Counted from the stretch's first letter, positions 18,141-28,869 are shown. The stretch is 64,000 nucleotides of DNA from an uncultured Gammaproteobacteria bacterium (GCA_947259885.1 CAMYNW010000003.1:1-64000); one strand, 5' to 3'. Translations and numbers: made by a program. The notes: generated by a model not told the origin, from the sequence alone.

Positions 18141-18169
18141 AGTGTACACAGACGAGTGCTCGAATACAA
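18141..18169 (-). promoter_or_regulatory. Probable sigma-70 promoter of tRNA-Val
   Basis: On the minus strand TTGTAT (18169-18164) and TACACT (18146-18141) are 17 bases apart, with a strongly GC-rich discriminator before the tRNA. The -35 box is weak, but spacing and discriminator fit a stable-RNA promoter. Confidence 0.5.
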
Positions 18170-19095
18170 TTGCCACCGACAATGATCGGAGCACGCCTGA
18201 CAAGGCTTTATAAGCCAAATCGATCATTTATACGGAACCCGTTCAGGTGCCAAAATAATATAATTGTAATAAAGTAATGGCCTTGATATATTCTCCCGGT
18301 CGGGGATTAAATGGGAAGTGTTATCTGTTTACTCTAGCGACGAGAAAAGATTGATCCTGGCACTGCTAAAAAAGAACGAGCAATACCTCTTTCCAGTATC
18401 CAGTGCCAGACAACGGGCGGAGAACGTCCGGGGCTGAAAAGCTACAGGTACTTACACTAAACCGTTATCACTCATAGGTAAATACACCTAAGTTAAGGTT
18501 AAACCACGGATTTTCTATGGAATCCTGACAGGTGGACGCCCCACTGCAGATCAAGGGGTAACTCCAGGGTAGAGCGGAATGTGCTGATTTTGATTTTTGC
18601 GGGATGATTAATTGTCAAACGACAATATATTTGGTTAGCAGCGACCAAATTCCCGTATCCGGCGTATTTTGATATAACGCTTTTGGCTGATGACGCTGTG
18701 CTGCGTTGATAGGAGCGCTAAACAGGCCAATACCACGGTGCATTCGTGGAAGGAGTGGTGGAGTGGATTTATTCAGGTCCAGATCTAAACCATGGCGCGC
18801 AAATTGGATAGCAAGAACAGAAGCTGGCTCTAAAATAGAGCTAACCGGTCCATGCTGATTCGCTTGCGCTGCCTCAAAGTCAGTTCATCGGTGTGTGCAT
18901 GCTGATTGCATTGTCACTCGCCGGCTAATACCTGACCATTTACGGAGTTATACCGTCGGTCAGCGTACCTAAGGGTTTCTTTCCCGATATTCTCAATATT
19001 GTTAACGTGCTTCCTTGTTGATCACAAGGTAAAGTAATGCATTGCATATATAAATTAACCTATTGATTTATATTGCATTGTAAAAGGAAAATGTA
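18170..19095 (+). promoter_or_regulatory. Long gene-free region and structured leader of rne
   Basis: More than 900 bases precede rne without any convincing gene on either strand. Structures visible are CTGGCACTG/CAGTGCCAG (18357-18365 with 18401-18409); a closed CGGGA/TCCCG pair (18600-18604, 18651-18655) enclosing two hairpins, ATTGTC/GACAAT and TTTGGT/ACCAAA, which makes a three-way junction; and an AT-rich stem TGCATATATAAAT/ATTTATATTGCA (19043-19077) just before the rne ribosome-binding site (AAGGAAAATGTAATG). In E. coli the rne 5' UTR is 361 nt and folds into hairpins used for autoregulation by RNase E. An analogous role is inferred here. The frame from 18851 to 19020 has a short RND-transporter-like string. 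Confidence 0.5.
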
Positions 19096-21570
19096 ATGAA
19101 AAGAATGTTATTTAACGCAACCCATGCTGAAGAACTGCGGGTTGCAATTGTCGATGGTCAGAAGCTACTCGACCTGGATATTGAGTCAGCAATAAGGAAT
19201 GAGAAAAAAGGAAATATTTACAAAGCTGTGGTCACAAAAGTTGAACCCAGCCTCGAAGCAGCCTTTGTCGACTACGGAGCGGATAAACACGGATTTCTGC
19301 CCCTAAAGGAGATCTACCGTGCCTACTTCCAGAATTATGACTCACGGACTCCAATCAGCAACGTTAAGATTGATACGGTTATCAAAGAGGGCCAGGAGAT
19401 GATCGTCCAAGTAGATAAGGACGAAAGAGGCACGAAAGGCGCTGCCCTGACTACTTTTATCAGCCTGGCAGGTCGTTTTATTGTATTGATGCCAAACAAC
19501 CCAAAAGGGGGTGGAATCTCGAGACGGATTTCAGGTGAAGACCGTACCGAGCTCCGTGACGCTCTGGCTACTCTCGAAATAGATTCAGACCATGCACTCA
19601 TCGCGCGCACTGCGGGAATCGGTCGCACCACAGAAGAATTGCAATGGGACCTTGATTTCCTTGAGAAGCTATGGCGCTCCATCGAAGTCGCTGCCGACAC
19701 CCGCAAAGCTCCGTTCTTGATCTACCAGGAAAGTAACCTAATTGTTCGTACGATTCGGGATCACTTGAGCGCTGATATTGCCGAAATAGTAATCGATGAT
19801 TCAGAGATCTATGAGCGTGCTCAGAGATTTATGACCCAAGTCATGCCGCATAACCTTACGCGGCTTAAGTACTATGATGATTCAGTGCCATTATTTTCGC
19901 GTTTTCAGATTGAAAATCAAATTGAATCCGCCTTCACTCGCGAAGTGAGCTTGCCTTCGGGAGGCTCCATCGTCATCGACCATACTGAAGCTTTGATCTC
20001 GATAGATGTCAACTCTGCTCGGGCAACCAAAGGGGGCGATATAGAAGAAACAGCTTTTCATACCAACCTTGAGGCTGTCGAAGAAGTCGCAAGGCAACTT
20101 AGAATTCGAGATATAGGCGGTCTTGTCGTTATTGATCTGATTGATATGAGTGCGAACAAAAACCAACGTTCTGTCGAAAACAGGCTGAAGGAAGCACTTA
20201 GACCTGATCGGGCTCGAGTTCAAGTAGGAAAAATATCCCGCTTCGGATTACTCGAAATGTCTCGCCAGCGTCTTAGGGCCTCGATCAGTGATTCCAATTA
20301 TAGAATCTGCCCACGCTGCGATGGCACAGGGACTATCCGCAGCGTCGTTTCTTCGTCACTCAACCTACTTAGATTGATTGAAGACGAGGCGTTAAAGGAA
20401 AATACTGAAGCCATTCAGGTCGCTTTGCCTCTAGACATGGCAACTTACCTTCTGAATGAAAAAAGACACGAACTCAATCAGCTTGAGGCCAGGCTGGCGT
20501 CAAGAGTTATTATCGTACCTAGCGATGAACTTGCCAGCCCACATTTTGAGCTTCGAAGACTTCGCAGCGAAGAACTCGACCAACTGAGTGGAGTTCCCAG
20601 TTATAAACAAGTAATAAAGATCGAAAAACAAGAACAGCATCCGACAGAAGCCTTGAAATCGACTAAGGCAGTAAAGCCCAGTATAGAGATTGATCAAATT
20701 AATCATGCTGCGCCTCCGGCTCCTGTAAAACCACAGCCCGCATCAACTGAAAGCGAACTGGATAGCAGCGAATCCGTTGGATTGTTGCAGAGGATTGCAA
20801 GATCTCTTTTTGGTTCCACCTCCGAGGAAGCCCGAACTGGGGATGAAGGTGCAGAGCAAAGCAAAACCCCGAGTAACGATAAGCAGCCCCGAAATTTCGA
20901 TTCGACTGAACGCCAAGGCAATCAAAACAGAGGTAGAAGAGACCGCTCAGGAGGCGCCCGAAAACAAGGACAAGGGTCAGAAACAGGGAGTAGACAAGGC
21001 GGTCCCCGAAAAGGCAGTGATCAAAAAGTGAAGCGAAAGCAGAGTCAGGGCGGTCGTGGCCAGCAATCGGGCGGAGATGGTCAGCAACCCCGTGGACAAG
21101 GCCGACGAAAGACCGGTAATCAAGGCGCTCAAAGTAGCAACGTTAACCGCGGCGGTCCCCAGCAGGGTCAAGATAATGAGGCCACTCGAAAGCAAGGTCG
21201 ATCACGCCCCGCGCCTAAGAATAAACCGGCCCAGCAGAACCAGCCACAAGAGCAGTCTAGTGGCGAACGTTCGTCAATGAACCGGGGTCAGAACCGTGGA
21301 CGAGGTGGGCCGCAAAAGTCTAAGCCCACGACTCAATCTGGAACACCAACTGATAATAAATCAGATGCGCCGCAAGGACGCGCTAGCAGCTCTAACCGGG
21401 CAAACTCTGCTGCCGGCAGTGATGCCTCAATGCCACCATCTGACACCCATTCGAACCAGATAAATACCGGGCCAATGCAATCTGCCAAGTCATCGGTCGA
21501 TCATCGCAATGCACCGAATATGGAGAAGGCAGAACACACCATCCCCGACGATATTGGTAACAGAAAATAG
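19096..21570 (+). CDS. rne: Ribonuclease E
   Basis: The endoribonuclease that starts most mRNA decay and matures rRNA and tRNA. The catalytic half is complete: S1 domain (about 37-120), 5'-sensor and RNase H-like folds, DNase I-like domain with catalytic Asp304 and Asp347 (ISIDVNSAR and VVIDLIDM), and the zinc link CPRC at 405-408. Of the 824 residues, about the last 280 are disordered and rich in Gln, Gly, Arg, Asn and Ser. E. coli RNase E has 1061, so the scaffold is shorter; I do not recognise standard enolase or PNPase-binding motifs. The 3' end is two bases from convergent rlmD. A long structured leader suggests autoregulation. Confidence 0.96.
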   Translation: MKRMLFNATHAEELRVAIVDGQKLLDLDIESAIRNEKKGNIYKAVVTKVEPSLEAAFVDYGADKHGFLPLKEIYRAYFQNYDSRTPISNVKIDTVIKEGQEMIVQVDKDERGTKGAALTTFISLAGRFIVLMPNNPKGGGISRRISGEDRTELRDALATLEIDSDHALIARTAGIGRTTEELQWDLDFLEKLWRSIEVAADTRKAPFLIYQESNLIVRTIRDHLSADIAEIVIDDSEIYERAQRFMTQVMPHNLTRLKYYDDSVPLFSRFQIENQIESAFTREVSLPSGGSIVIDHTEALISIDVNSARATKGGDIEETAFHTNLEAVEEVARQLRIRDIGGLVVIDLIDMSANKNQRSVENRLKEALRPDRARVQVGKISRFGLLEMSRQRLRASISDSNYRICPRCDGTGTIRSVVSSSLNLLRLIEDEALKENTEAIQVALPLDMATYLLNEKRHELNQLEARLASRVIIVPSDELASPHFELRRLRSEELDQLSGVPSYKQVIKIEKQEQHPTEALKSTKAVKPSIEIDQINHAAPPAPVKPQPASTESELDSSESVGLLQRIARSLFGSTSEEARTGDEGAEQSKTPSNDKQPRNFDSTERQGNQNRGRRDRSGGARKQGQGSETGSRQGGPRKGSDQKVKRKQSQGGRGQQSGGDGQQPRGQGRRKTGNQGAQSSNVNRGGPQQGQDNEATRKQGRSRPAPKNKPAQQNQPQEQSSGERSSMNRGQNRGRGGPQKSKPTTQSGTPTDNKSDAPQGRASSSNRANSAAGSDASMPPSDTHSNQINTGPMQSAKSSVDHRNAPNMEKAEHTIPDDIGNRK

Positions 21571-21572
21571 CG

Positions 21573-22886
21573 CTAAACGTCGCCAGATTCGAAAACACCC
21601 ATGGACTCAATATGAGCTGTGTGCGGGAACATATCTATCGCACCAGCATGAGTGAACCGATATCCATACCCATGGACTAGCGTTTCGGCATCCCTGGCAA
21701 GGGTCGCAGGATTGCAAGACACATAGACTATCTTCTGTGGGCGGATTTTAGGTACCAGATGCTTTAATACTTCATCAGCACCAGATCGCGGTGGGTCCAG
21801 GAGTAATTTATTATAATTGGATGATCCAAGCTCGAGGATCGATTCGCCAGCAAGATTCATTTCAATGAATTTGACGTTGTCAAGATTATTCTTAGCCGCA
21901 TTTGCCCTGCCCTTTTTCACCAATCTGTGCTCTCCTTCAACGCCGGTCACGGGCACTCCGGATCTCGCTACAGGTAATGTAAAATTACCTAATCCACAGA
22001 ACAGGTCGAGTACGCTGTCTGGTGCTTTTAGATCGAGAAAATCTATCGCCTGCTGAATAAGAGACTGGTTTATAGTTCCATTGACCTGAATAAAATCCGA
22101 GGGAGAAAATTCGATAGACAGGTCAAAATCTGGTAACAGGTAATTGAGAGGTATCGGATCTTCGGGCCACAACGGATTTATGGTGTCCAGTCCGCCTGAT
22201 TGAAGAAATAGCTGCACTTGATGATGTTGCGCAAATTTTGTGAGTAAATCCAAATCTTTTGAATTAAGCGGTTGTAAATGCCTTAACACTACGGCGATTG
22301 CATTGTCACCGGCTGCAAACTCTAATTGCGGAACCTGCTGGAAGCCGCTTGTCTGGGCGATGACCTGGTGCAAAGGATCGAGTAAATCGGACAATCGCTG
22401 CTCCAAAGTTTTACATTGTCTTAGCGAAGTGAGATAACTATTGCCCAGCTCACGGAAGCCCACCAACACCCCTCCCTTCTTCGGAACGTACTTAACTCCA
22501 GGCCTGGCCTTACGTCGATAATGCCAGTTTTCTCCACTAAGAGCGGGTAAGAGGTTTTCAGGTTCAACCCGCCCAATACGAGAAAGATTCCCAAGCAACG
22601 TTTTCTCCTTGTAGGCAAGCTGTTGGTTCGGGGCGAGATGTTGTAGGGTGCAACCTCCGCATGTGCCGAAATACTCGCATGCTGGTTGTACACGATGCGG
22701 CGAAGCAGACAGCACCGACAATAACCTGCCAACAAATTGACCCCGGCGCTTACGAAAAGGTTCAAATTCTATTTTTTCCCCGGGTAACGCTCCTGGAACG
22801 AAATACACTTTTCCATCCAGCCTTAGTACTCCTCTGCCATCGTGTGACAGGTCGTCAACAAATGCCTCCCGTTTTTTATTCTCCAA
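21573..22886 (-). CDS. rlmD: 23S rRNA (uracil-1939-C5)-methyltransferase
   Basis: A SAM-dependent iron-sulfur enzyme making m5U1939 in 23S rRNA. An N-terminal TRAM domain (about 1-58) precedes the 4Fe-4S cysteines C70, C76 and C79 (ACEYFGTCGGC), with the fourth in LRQCKT. The SAM motif DLFCGLGNFTLPVA, the DPPRSGA loop and the catalytic YVSCNPATLARD follow in order. Length is 437 residues (E. coli 433). The LQHL and QVNGTINQ segments favour RlmD over RlmC or TrmA. It converges with rne and diverges from the TPR gene. Confidence 0.93.
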   Translation of the reverse strand: MENKKREAFVDDLSHDGRGVLRLDGKVYFVPGALPGEKIEFEPFRKRRGQFVGRLLSVLSASPHRVQPACEYFGTCGGCTLQHLAPNQQLAYKEKTLLGNLSRIGRVEPENLLPALSGENWHYRRKARPGVKYVPKKGGVLVGFRELGNSYLTSLRQCKTLEQRLSDLLDPLHQVIAQTSGFQQVPQLEFAAGDNAIAVVLRHLQPLNSKDLDLLTKFAQHHQVQLFLQSGGLDTINPLWPEDPIPLNYLLPDFDLSIEFSPSDFIQVNGTINQSLIQQAIDFLDLKAPDSVLDLFCGLGNFTLPVARSGVPVTGVEGEHRLVKKGRANAAKNNLDNVKFIEMNLAGESILELGSSNYNKLLLDPPRSGADEVLKHLVPKIRPQKIVYVSCNPATLARDAETLVHGYGYRFTHAGAIDMFPHTAHIESMGVFESGDV

Positions 22887-23015
22887 TGTATACTTCCTCG
22901 AATGAGTCTTATACTCAAATTATTTTCTGAACAATAAGTATATCTCCCGCGCAGTCGTTAGGCACTCGTTACCCAAACGGAGATATAATTCAGCTAACCA
23001 ATAACCATCGTATCA

Positions 23016-23960
23016 ATGGTGAATCTGTATCGAATAATTCTTGCGGCCGGTCTGCTTCTAGCAGCTTTGACAGCGAACGCAAGTAGTCCAGAGATCGTGG
23101 AACGGCTGCTGTCAAAGGGAGAATATAAAAATGCTTTACTCGAAGCAGAATCCGGCCTTGCAGCTGACTCAAAAAATACTCGACTGCTTCTTCAAAAGGG
23201 ATTCATTTTAATTCGATTGCGTAGACTCGATCAGGCCGAAGAATTCTATCTCAATCTCATCCAGTCATTGCCGCAAAATCCCGAACCGATGAATAACCTT
23301 GGTGTGATATACCAACTCAAGAAAGAATATCAGAAGGCAATCGAAATTTTTAGTGAAACTATTGCAAAGTTTCCCAAATTCAGTCGCGCATACGAAAATC
23401 TCGGCGACACTTATATACAAGTCGCCAGAGAAACATATGTCAAAGGGCAAAATCAGTCACCCTCGGATAAAATGCTGGGTTCAAAAGCAGACCTGAGTCA
23501 GAGATTTTACCGTTTAGCGAGCGAAAATCTCGAATCAGCGACAACAAATCCTACCCCTTCTACAAAACAGCCACCCATATTGAATAGTGCTCAGAACAGC
23601 AAACAAAATACAATGTCAGAGGATGATTCCAGAGACAAAATCATGGATTTTTTGCGGTCTTGGAGTATTGATTGGTCTAAGATGGATATCAAAGCATATT
23701 TTGACCACTATGACGCGGACTTTATGCCAAGTGGGGGATTAGACCTCAATACCTGGAAAAAGACAAAGTCCCGCATTTTTTCCGAGGTTGAATATATTAG
23801 GATCCGAATTGAATCTATAAAAGTTCTTGAATTCAATCAGAATCAGGCTACCCTGTCCTTTACTCAGCATTACAAGTCGAACACTCATCAAGAAACAGCG
23901 AAAAAAACATTGGTACTAAGACGACACGATGACCGCTGGCGGATTACGAAAGAATTCTAG
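23016..23960 (+). CDS. Periplasmic TPR protein with C-terminal NTF2-like domain
   Basis: A 314-residue exported protein of unclear role. A signal peptide (ILAAGLLLAALTANAS) is followed by TPR-like helices (about 22-150: KNALLEAESGLAAD, AEEFYLNLIQSLPQNP, MNNLGVIYQLKKEYQKAIEIF). A polar Ser/Thr/Pro/Asn linker (about 170-205) leads to an NTF2/SnoaL-like fold (about 205-314). The pattern DFLRSWSIDWSKMD...YFDHYDADF...W...R.RI resembles the Cds6-type domain found attached to L,D-transpeptidases and other envelope proteins. No catalytic transpeptidase domain is present. Genes on either side (rlmD, gdhB) give no clear functional hint. A scaffold in envelope or peptidoglycan work is a reasonable guess. 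Confidence 0.7.
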   Translation: MVNLYRIILAAGLLLAALTANASSPEIVERLLSKGEYKNALLEAESGLAADSKNTRLLLQKGFILIRLRRLDQAEEFYLNLIQSLPQNPEPMNNLGVIYQLKKEYQKAIEIFSETIAKFPKFSRAYENLGDTYIQVARETYVKGQNQSPSDKMLGSKADLSQRFYRLASENLESATTNPTPSTKQPPILNSAQNSKQNTMSEDDSRDKIMDFLRSWSIDWSKMDIKAYFDHYDADFMPSGGLDLNTWKKTKSRIFSEVEYIRIRIESIKVLEFNQNQATLSFTQHYKSNTHQETAKKTLVLRRHDDRWRITKEF

Positions 23961-24051
23961 ACAGGTGTATGCTCAACAATCCTGGCTTAGTTGTACTTGA
24001 CAAGTAGCGCTTTAATGAAGGTCATCCTCAACGATAATATGGAATGCTGAA

Positions 24052-27000
24052 ATGAAAAATCCCGTAACAGAAAAGCTGATCTCAGCGATTCAAAAGACTG
24101 TAAGTCCAGCTCCATCGGCCGATAAATTGGAATTCCTTCAGGACTACTATCATCGGATTTCTGGTCAGGATTACAGCGAGGAGAGAATACCGTTTCTGTA
24201 TCAGTCGGCGATGCAGCACTACAAACAGGCGCAGAAAAGAAAGCCGGGACAAGTTCTTATTCGGGTTAATAATCTAACACTTAGTGATAACAGTAGCCGA
24301 ACCGTTGTCAGCATCGTGACTGATGACAGTCCTTTTATAATAAGCTCCCTTACCATAACGCTGAACCATCTCAACTACCGACTGGAACGTACTATTCATC
24401 CAATGTTTCAGGTTGTACGGAACAGTAGGCATGCAATTTCCAGCATTCATCGCTTTCATAGTGGCGATATTTCAAGAAAGCGATCGGATAAGTCTATTCT
24501 CGAATCTTTTATCCAATTTGAGCTCGACGCAGTTGCTGAATCAGAACATGAAGGGCTCATGGATGCGCTTCGAAAAGTACTTCAAAACATCGGGGTTGTA
24601 ACCACTGATTGGAGTTTTATGCGGGATGCGGCTTTATCTCTTGCCGATATGGTTGAGCAGAGCCAACAGGGACCAACATTCGCGGAATATGGTGCCCTAT
24701 TTCGCTGGATGGCAGAGAACAACTTTGCCTTCATCGGCTACTGTGAACTTGAGGTTTCAGGAAAAAACAACAAACTAGAAGTGGATCCTGATTCATTGAG
24801 CGGTATTTTAAGAGCAGCACACCAGGACGGACAGGATGTATTGAAAATACTGCCACCAATAAAACAAAGTAAAACATCACCCGTTATTTTTACCAAATCA
24901 AGCGAACGTGTCTACATCCATCGCGCCAACTATCTCGACTGCATCTTGATTGATCATGATTTTGGAAACACTAAAAGCAATCCAGGTAAAAAGCGGAGAG
25001 TAAGTTGTGTTCTAGGATTTTTAGCCGGTTCAACTGCTACCATGGCAATTAAATCTATTCCTCACCTTCGCAGTAAAGCTGCTTTTATTCTATCTGAAAG
25101 CACTTTGCGCAAAGGCAGTTATGCTTACAAAGAGCTGAGAACAATTCTTGAAACTCTTCCCCGTGAAATGATTTTCCAACTGGACGTAAAATCGCTTTAT
25201 GGCTTATGTATGACTCTTCTTAATCAACAGGAACGGCGAAAAACAAGACTTCACATCACGCGTAACACCTGTAATCATTTCTTTTCGTGCTTGGTTTATG
25301 TGCCGCGGGATCTATTCAACACAGGGCTACGTAAGCGAATTCACAATTATCTCCTTGAGACACTCAAAGCACATGAAGTAACCTTCAATGTTTACTTCTC
25401 GGAATCTATATTAACCAGGATACATTTCACCGCATTCTGTGACCCGGACGATGAGCCAGGAATTAGTCAACACGAACTTGAACTCTCGGTGCAGTCAATG
25501 GCGAGAGATTGGGATGAGAACTTATTTGTCGCAGCTCAGAACCGGCACAACCTTGAACACGCCAGCCGATTATTAATGGCATGGCGCGGAGCTTTTCCTG
25601 CCAGCTATCTGGAAAACTTTGAAATCGAAAATGCCCTCGATGATATTGAGATTTTTGATTCGCTCTCGACAAACCAGGTTAATCCTCGATTGATGTTGCC
25701 TCAAGATATCGATGAGCAGTCAAGAATGCGAGTGCATTTCAGACTTTATTCACCTGATAAACCAATTCCTCTATCTGATGCGCTACCGATTCTGGATCAT
25801 ATGGGCATAAGAGTGCTTGGCGAACACCCATACCGAATTCACCGTAATGATGGCCAGGAGTTCTGGATTAACGATTTTGATATTGTGCGCAGCAATGGAC
25901 ATAGTTTCAGCCAATCGATTTGCCATACTTTCGAGTCTGCATTTGAAAATATCTGGAATAACCGTTCTGAAAACGACAGATTCAACCAGCTAATTTTGCT
26001 CACCGGGTTTGACTGGCGACGAGTCAGTATGGTGCGCGCTTATTTTCGCTACCTTAAGCAAATACGTTTGAGATATAGCGAGAACTATATCATTGAGTCA
26101 CTGATACGGAACCCTGATTTAATCAGCAGCATCGGAGAGTATTTCGATTTGCGATTTAATCCAGAGCACAAAAGTCGACCGATTAAAAAAGTACTTACGC
26201 AAATCAACGCTCTTCTTACGGACGTACAGACGCTTGATGAAGAACGCATTCTTAGGGCCCTGCTTGATGTTTTAAGCGCAACGCTAAGAACAAACTACTA
26301 TCAAAAAACTGGGGGTGAATATAAGGACTACATCTCTTTCAAACTAAATTCACAGTCCATTCCAAGAATACCTGAACCCGCCCCAAAATATGAAATTTTT
26401 ATTTACTCACCGCGCGTCGAAGGTGTGCATCTACGGGGAGGCGATGTTGCACGAGGAGGTTTGCGATGGTCGGAGCGGCCAGAGGATTTTCGTACTGAAG
26501 TGCTCGGATTAGTCAAAGCCCAGAGAGTTAAGAACGCGGTAATCGTACCTGTTGGGTCTAAAGGTGGTTTTGTTGCAAAACAGCTACCAGCAGGCAGTCG
26601 CGAAGAAATTCAGGCGGAAGTCGTAGCTTGTTATCGGATTTTTATTTCTGGTCTTTTGGACCTGACCGACAACATCATTGATGGTCGTATTGTGCCGCCT
26701 AGAGATGTAATAAGACTGGATCAGGACGATCCGTATCTTGTAGTGGCTGCCGACAAGGGTACAGCCACGTTTTCTGATATCGCAAATAGTATCTCAGAAG
26801 ACTACGGATTCTGGCTGGGCGATGCATTTGCTTCTGGTGGGTCGGCTGGTTATGACCATAAAAAAATGGGAATCACCGCTCGCGGTGCCTGGGAGTCAGT
26901 AAAGCGTCATTTTCGCGAACTTGGTAAGGACATCCAGTCTCAGGAATTCACTGTAGTTGGAATCGGGGATATGGGCGGAGATGTTTTCGGAAATGGAATG

Positions 27001-28839
27001 CTGCTGTCCAGGCACACGCGATTGGTCGCTGCGTTCAATCATATGCATATATTTATCGACCCAACCCCAAATGCAAAGACTAGTTATGAGGAAAGGCAAC
27101 GTTTATTTAATATGCCTCGCTCATCATGGAATGATTACAATTCCAAGCTTATATCCAAGGGTGGTGGCATCTTTGAACGCAGCGCCAAATCAATCAAACT
27201 CTCAGCTGAGGCGAAAAAAGCATTATCCGCGAGTCGTGATACCTATACCCCTGATGAATTAATAAATGTCATTTTAAAATCTGAAGTCGAGCTGTTGTGG
27301 AACGGAGGTATTGGCACTTACGTTAAGTCATCGGACGAATCAGATCAGGACGCACAGGATCGGAACAATGATAATTTGCGGGTAAGCGCTAGCCAGCTTA
27401 GAGTGAAGGTGATCGGAGAAGGCGGTAATCTGGGTATGACCCAGCTTGCGCGCATAGAATTTAATCACCTGGGTGGTTTGTGCTACACCGACGCAATAGA
27501 TAATTCAGCTGGTGTAGACACCTCAGACCACGAAGTAAATATCAAGATTCTGTTGAATGCCGCTGTCCAGAGCAAGAAGTTGACTCAGCGTTCTAGAAAT
27601 CCACTGCTAGCGAAGATGGAAGATGAGGTCGCCAGCTTGGTTCTCAACAACAATTACATGCAAACGCAGGTGCTCAGTTTGGAAACCAGTTTTGGAAATG
27701 AACTGATGGCACAACAGACGCAATCTATAGGTCTGCTTGAGAAGAAAGGCCTGTTGAATCGTGAAATCGAGTTTTTGCCGGATGATGCAACTTTAAAACA
27801 TCGACAGGAGTCAGAAAACTGGCTAACAAGAGCAGAGCTAGCGGTGTTGCTCTCCTACAGTAAGATGGACCTTTACCAGGAACTACTGGACTCAGAAGTT
27901 CCTGATGATCCCAACCTCAAATCGCACATTGAGGGATACTTTCCAAAGGTATTGGTGTCAAAATTTTCGCGAGAGATTCAGCAACACCGTCTTAAGCGGG
28001 AAATTATATCTACAGTCATAACAAATGACCTGGTAGGCATGCTGGGCGCTAATTTCCACCTTCGAATTTCCGTGCTCACTGGCGCAGCAGTTGGCGAAAT
28101 CACTAAAGCGTATTTAGTTACCAGGGATATAATCGGTCTTGAATCGTTTCACCATACAATAAGACAACTTGATAATAGAGTTTCGACAGATTTCCAGAAA
28201 AGCCTATTACGGCAATCGTCATTAACCACCGAATCACTTGTCGTGTGGTTGCTTCGTAATCGTTCAGCAAACTTAAATATTGGAAAAACTGTAAAAGAAT
28301 TTGAAGCGGCGATGAAGCAGCTGACTTCTGCTATGTCAAAGCTTCCTGACCAGCTAATCGCAGGCAATAACCAGCCGGACCTCAAACAATCTAAAGTTAC
28401 AGGGCTAGAAAAATCTGCTGTTCAGCAGTTGCAACTTATGCATGCCAACGCTAGGGCTTTCGACATCCTCGATATCGGATTTTCAACCAAACAGCAAATC
28501 AATCTGGTTGCAGAGATCTATTTTCGATGCGCCAACCAGATGGGGCTTGATTGGGTGCAACAAGCGATCGACAAATTACCGGCGACAAACGACTGGAATC
28601 AGCGCGCCCGTTTTAGTCTTATAGAAATGCTTCGGACAGCACATGGCAAGCTCACCCGGAATGTTTTAGCCGGGAACAAGAGTAAGAACGCCGAATTAAG
28701 AATACAAAGCTGGATCGAACAAAACGAACATGACCTGACTACGTTTGAACAGATGTTGAATCGCCTTCAGGCTGAGCCCCATGTCGATTTTGCAATGTTA
28801 TCGGTACTCGTGAGCGAACTTTCTCGCCTCAATACCTGA
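24052..28839 (+). CDS. gdhB: NAD-specific glutamate dehydrogenase, large (GDH-180) type
   Basis: A 1595-residue enzyme of the large bacterial GDH family, which oxidises glutamate to 2-oxoglutarate and ammonium with NAD+ and serves mainly catabolism (known from Pseudomonas and Streptomyces). N-terminal ACT-like regulatory segments occupy about 1-700. The catalytic part begins near GGDVARGGLRWSER; VIVPVGSKGGFV carries the substrate lysine, and VVGIGDMGGDVFGNGML is the dinucleotide-binding turn. GEGGNLGMTQLARIEF and ...NSAGVDTSDHEVN are conserved. A helical C-terminal region follows. The gene is alone between the TPR gene and metC, with 30 bases before metC, so the two may be co-transcribed. Confidence 0.96.
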   Translation: MKNPVTEKLISAIQKTVSPAPSADKLEFLQDYYHRISGQDYSEERIPFLYQSAMQHYKQAQKRKPGQVLIRVNNLTLSDNSSRTVVSIVTDDSPFIISSLTITLNHLNYRLERTIHPMFQVVRNSRHAISSIHRFHSGDISRKRSDKSILESFIQFELDAVAESEHEGLMDALRKVLQNIGVVTTDWSFMRDAALSLADMVEQSQQGPTFAEYGALFRWMAENNFAFIGYCELEVSGKNNKLEVDPDSLSGILRAAHQDGQDVLKILPPIKQSKTSPVIFTKSSERVYIHRANYLDCILIDHDFGNTKSNPGKKRRVSCVLGFLAGSTATMAIKSIPHLRSKAAFILSESTLRKGSYAYKELRTILETLPREMIFQLDVKSLYGLCMTLLNQQERRKTRLHITRNTCNHFFSCLVYVPRDLFNTGLRKRIHNYLLETLKAHEVTFNVYFSESILTRIHFTAFCDPDDEPGISQHELELSVQSMARDWDENLFVAAQNRHNLEHASRLLMAWRGAFPASYLENFEIENALDDIEIFDSLSTNQVNPRLMLPQDIDEQSRMRVHFRLYSPDKPIPLSDALPILDHMGIRVLGEHPYRIHRNDGQEFWINDFDIVRSNGHSFSQSICHTFESAFENIWNNRSENDRFNQLILLTGFDWRRVSMVRAYFRYLKQIRLRYSENYIIESLIRNPDLISSIGEYFDLRFNPEHKSRPIKKVLTQINALLTDVQTLDEERILRALLDVLSATLRTNYYQKTGGEYKDYISFKLNSQSIPRIPEPAPKYEIFIYSPRVEGVHLRGGDVARGGLRWSERPEDFRTEVLGLVKAQRVKNAVIVPVGSKGGFVAKQLPAGSREEIQAEVVACYRIFISGLLDLTDNIIDGRIVPPRDVIRLDQDDPYLVVAADKGTATFSDIANSISEDYGFWLGDAFASGGSAGYDHKKMGITARGAWESVKRHFRELGKDIQSQEFTVVGIGDMGGDVFGNGMLLSRHTRLVAAFNHMHIFIDPTPNAKTSYEERQRLFNMPRSSWNDYNSKLISKGGGIFERSAKSIKLSAEAKKALSASRDTYTPDELINVILKSEVELLWNGGIGTYVKSSDESDQDAQDRNNDNLRVSASQLRVKVIGEGGNLGMTQLARIEFNHLGGLCYTDAIDNSAGVDTSDHEVNIKILLNAAVQSKKLTQRSRNPLLAKMEDEVASLVLNNNYMQTQVLSLETSFGNELMAQQTQSIGLLEKKGLLNREIEFLPDDATLKHRQESENWLTRAELAVLLSYSKMDLYQELLDSEVPDDPNLKSHIEGYFPKVLVSKFSREIQQHRLKREIISTVITNDLVGMLGANFHLRISVLTGAAVGEITKAYLVTRDIIGLESFHHTIRQLDNRVSTDFQKSLLRQSSLTTESLVVWLLRNRSANLNIGKTVKEFEAAMKQLTSAMSKLPDQLIAGNNQPDLKQSKVTGLEKSAVQQLQLMHANARAFDILDIGFSTKQQINLVAEIYFRCANQMGLDWVQQAIDKLPATNDWNQRARFSLIEMLRTAHGKLTRNVLAGNKSKNAELRIQSWIEQNEHDLTTFEQMLNRLQAEPHVDFAMLSVLVSELSRLNT

Positions 28840-28869
28840 ATTCGATTATATCGCTACATTGACCAATCG

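Noticed and set aside
18240..18660. 6S RNA, 4.5S RNA or RNase P RNA in the rne upstream region
   Set aside because: I looked for the conserved cores (for example the 4.5S tetraloop region and the RNase P GAGGAAAGTCC element) and did not find them.
20777..21280. Open frames in other phases inside the rne tail
   Set aside because: They arise from the low-complexity Gln/Gly/Arg coding sequence of rne and show no family motif or start signal.
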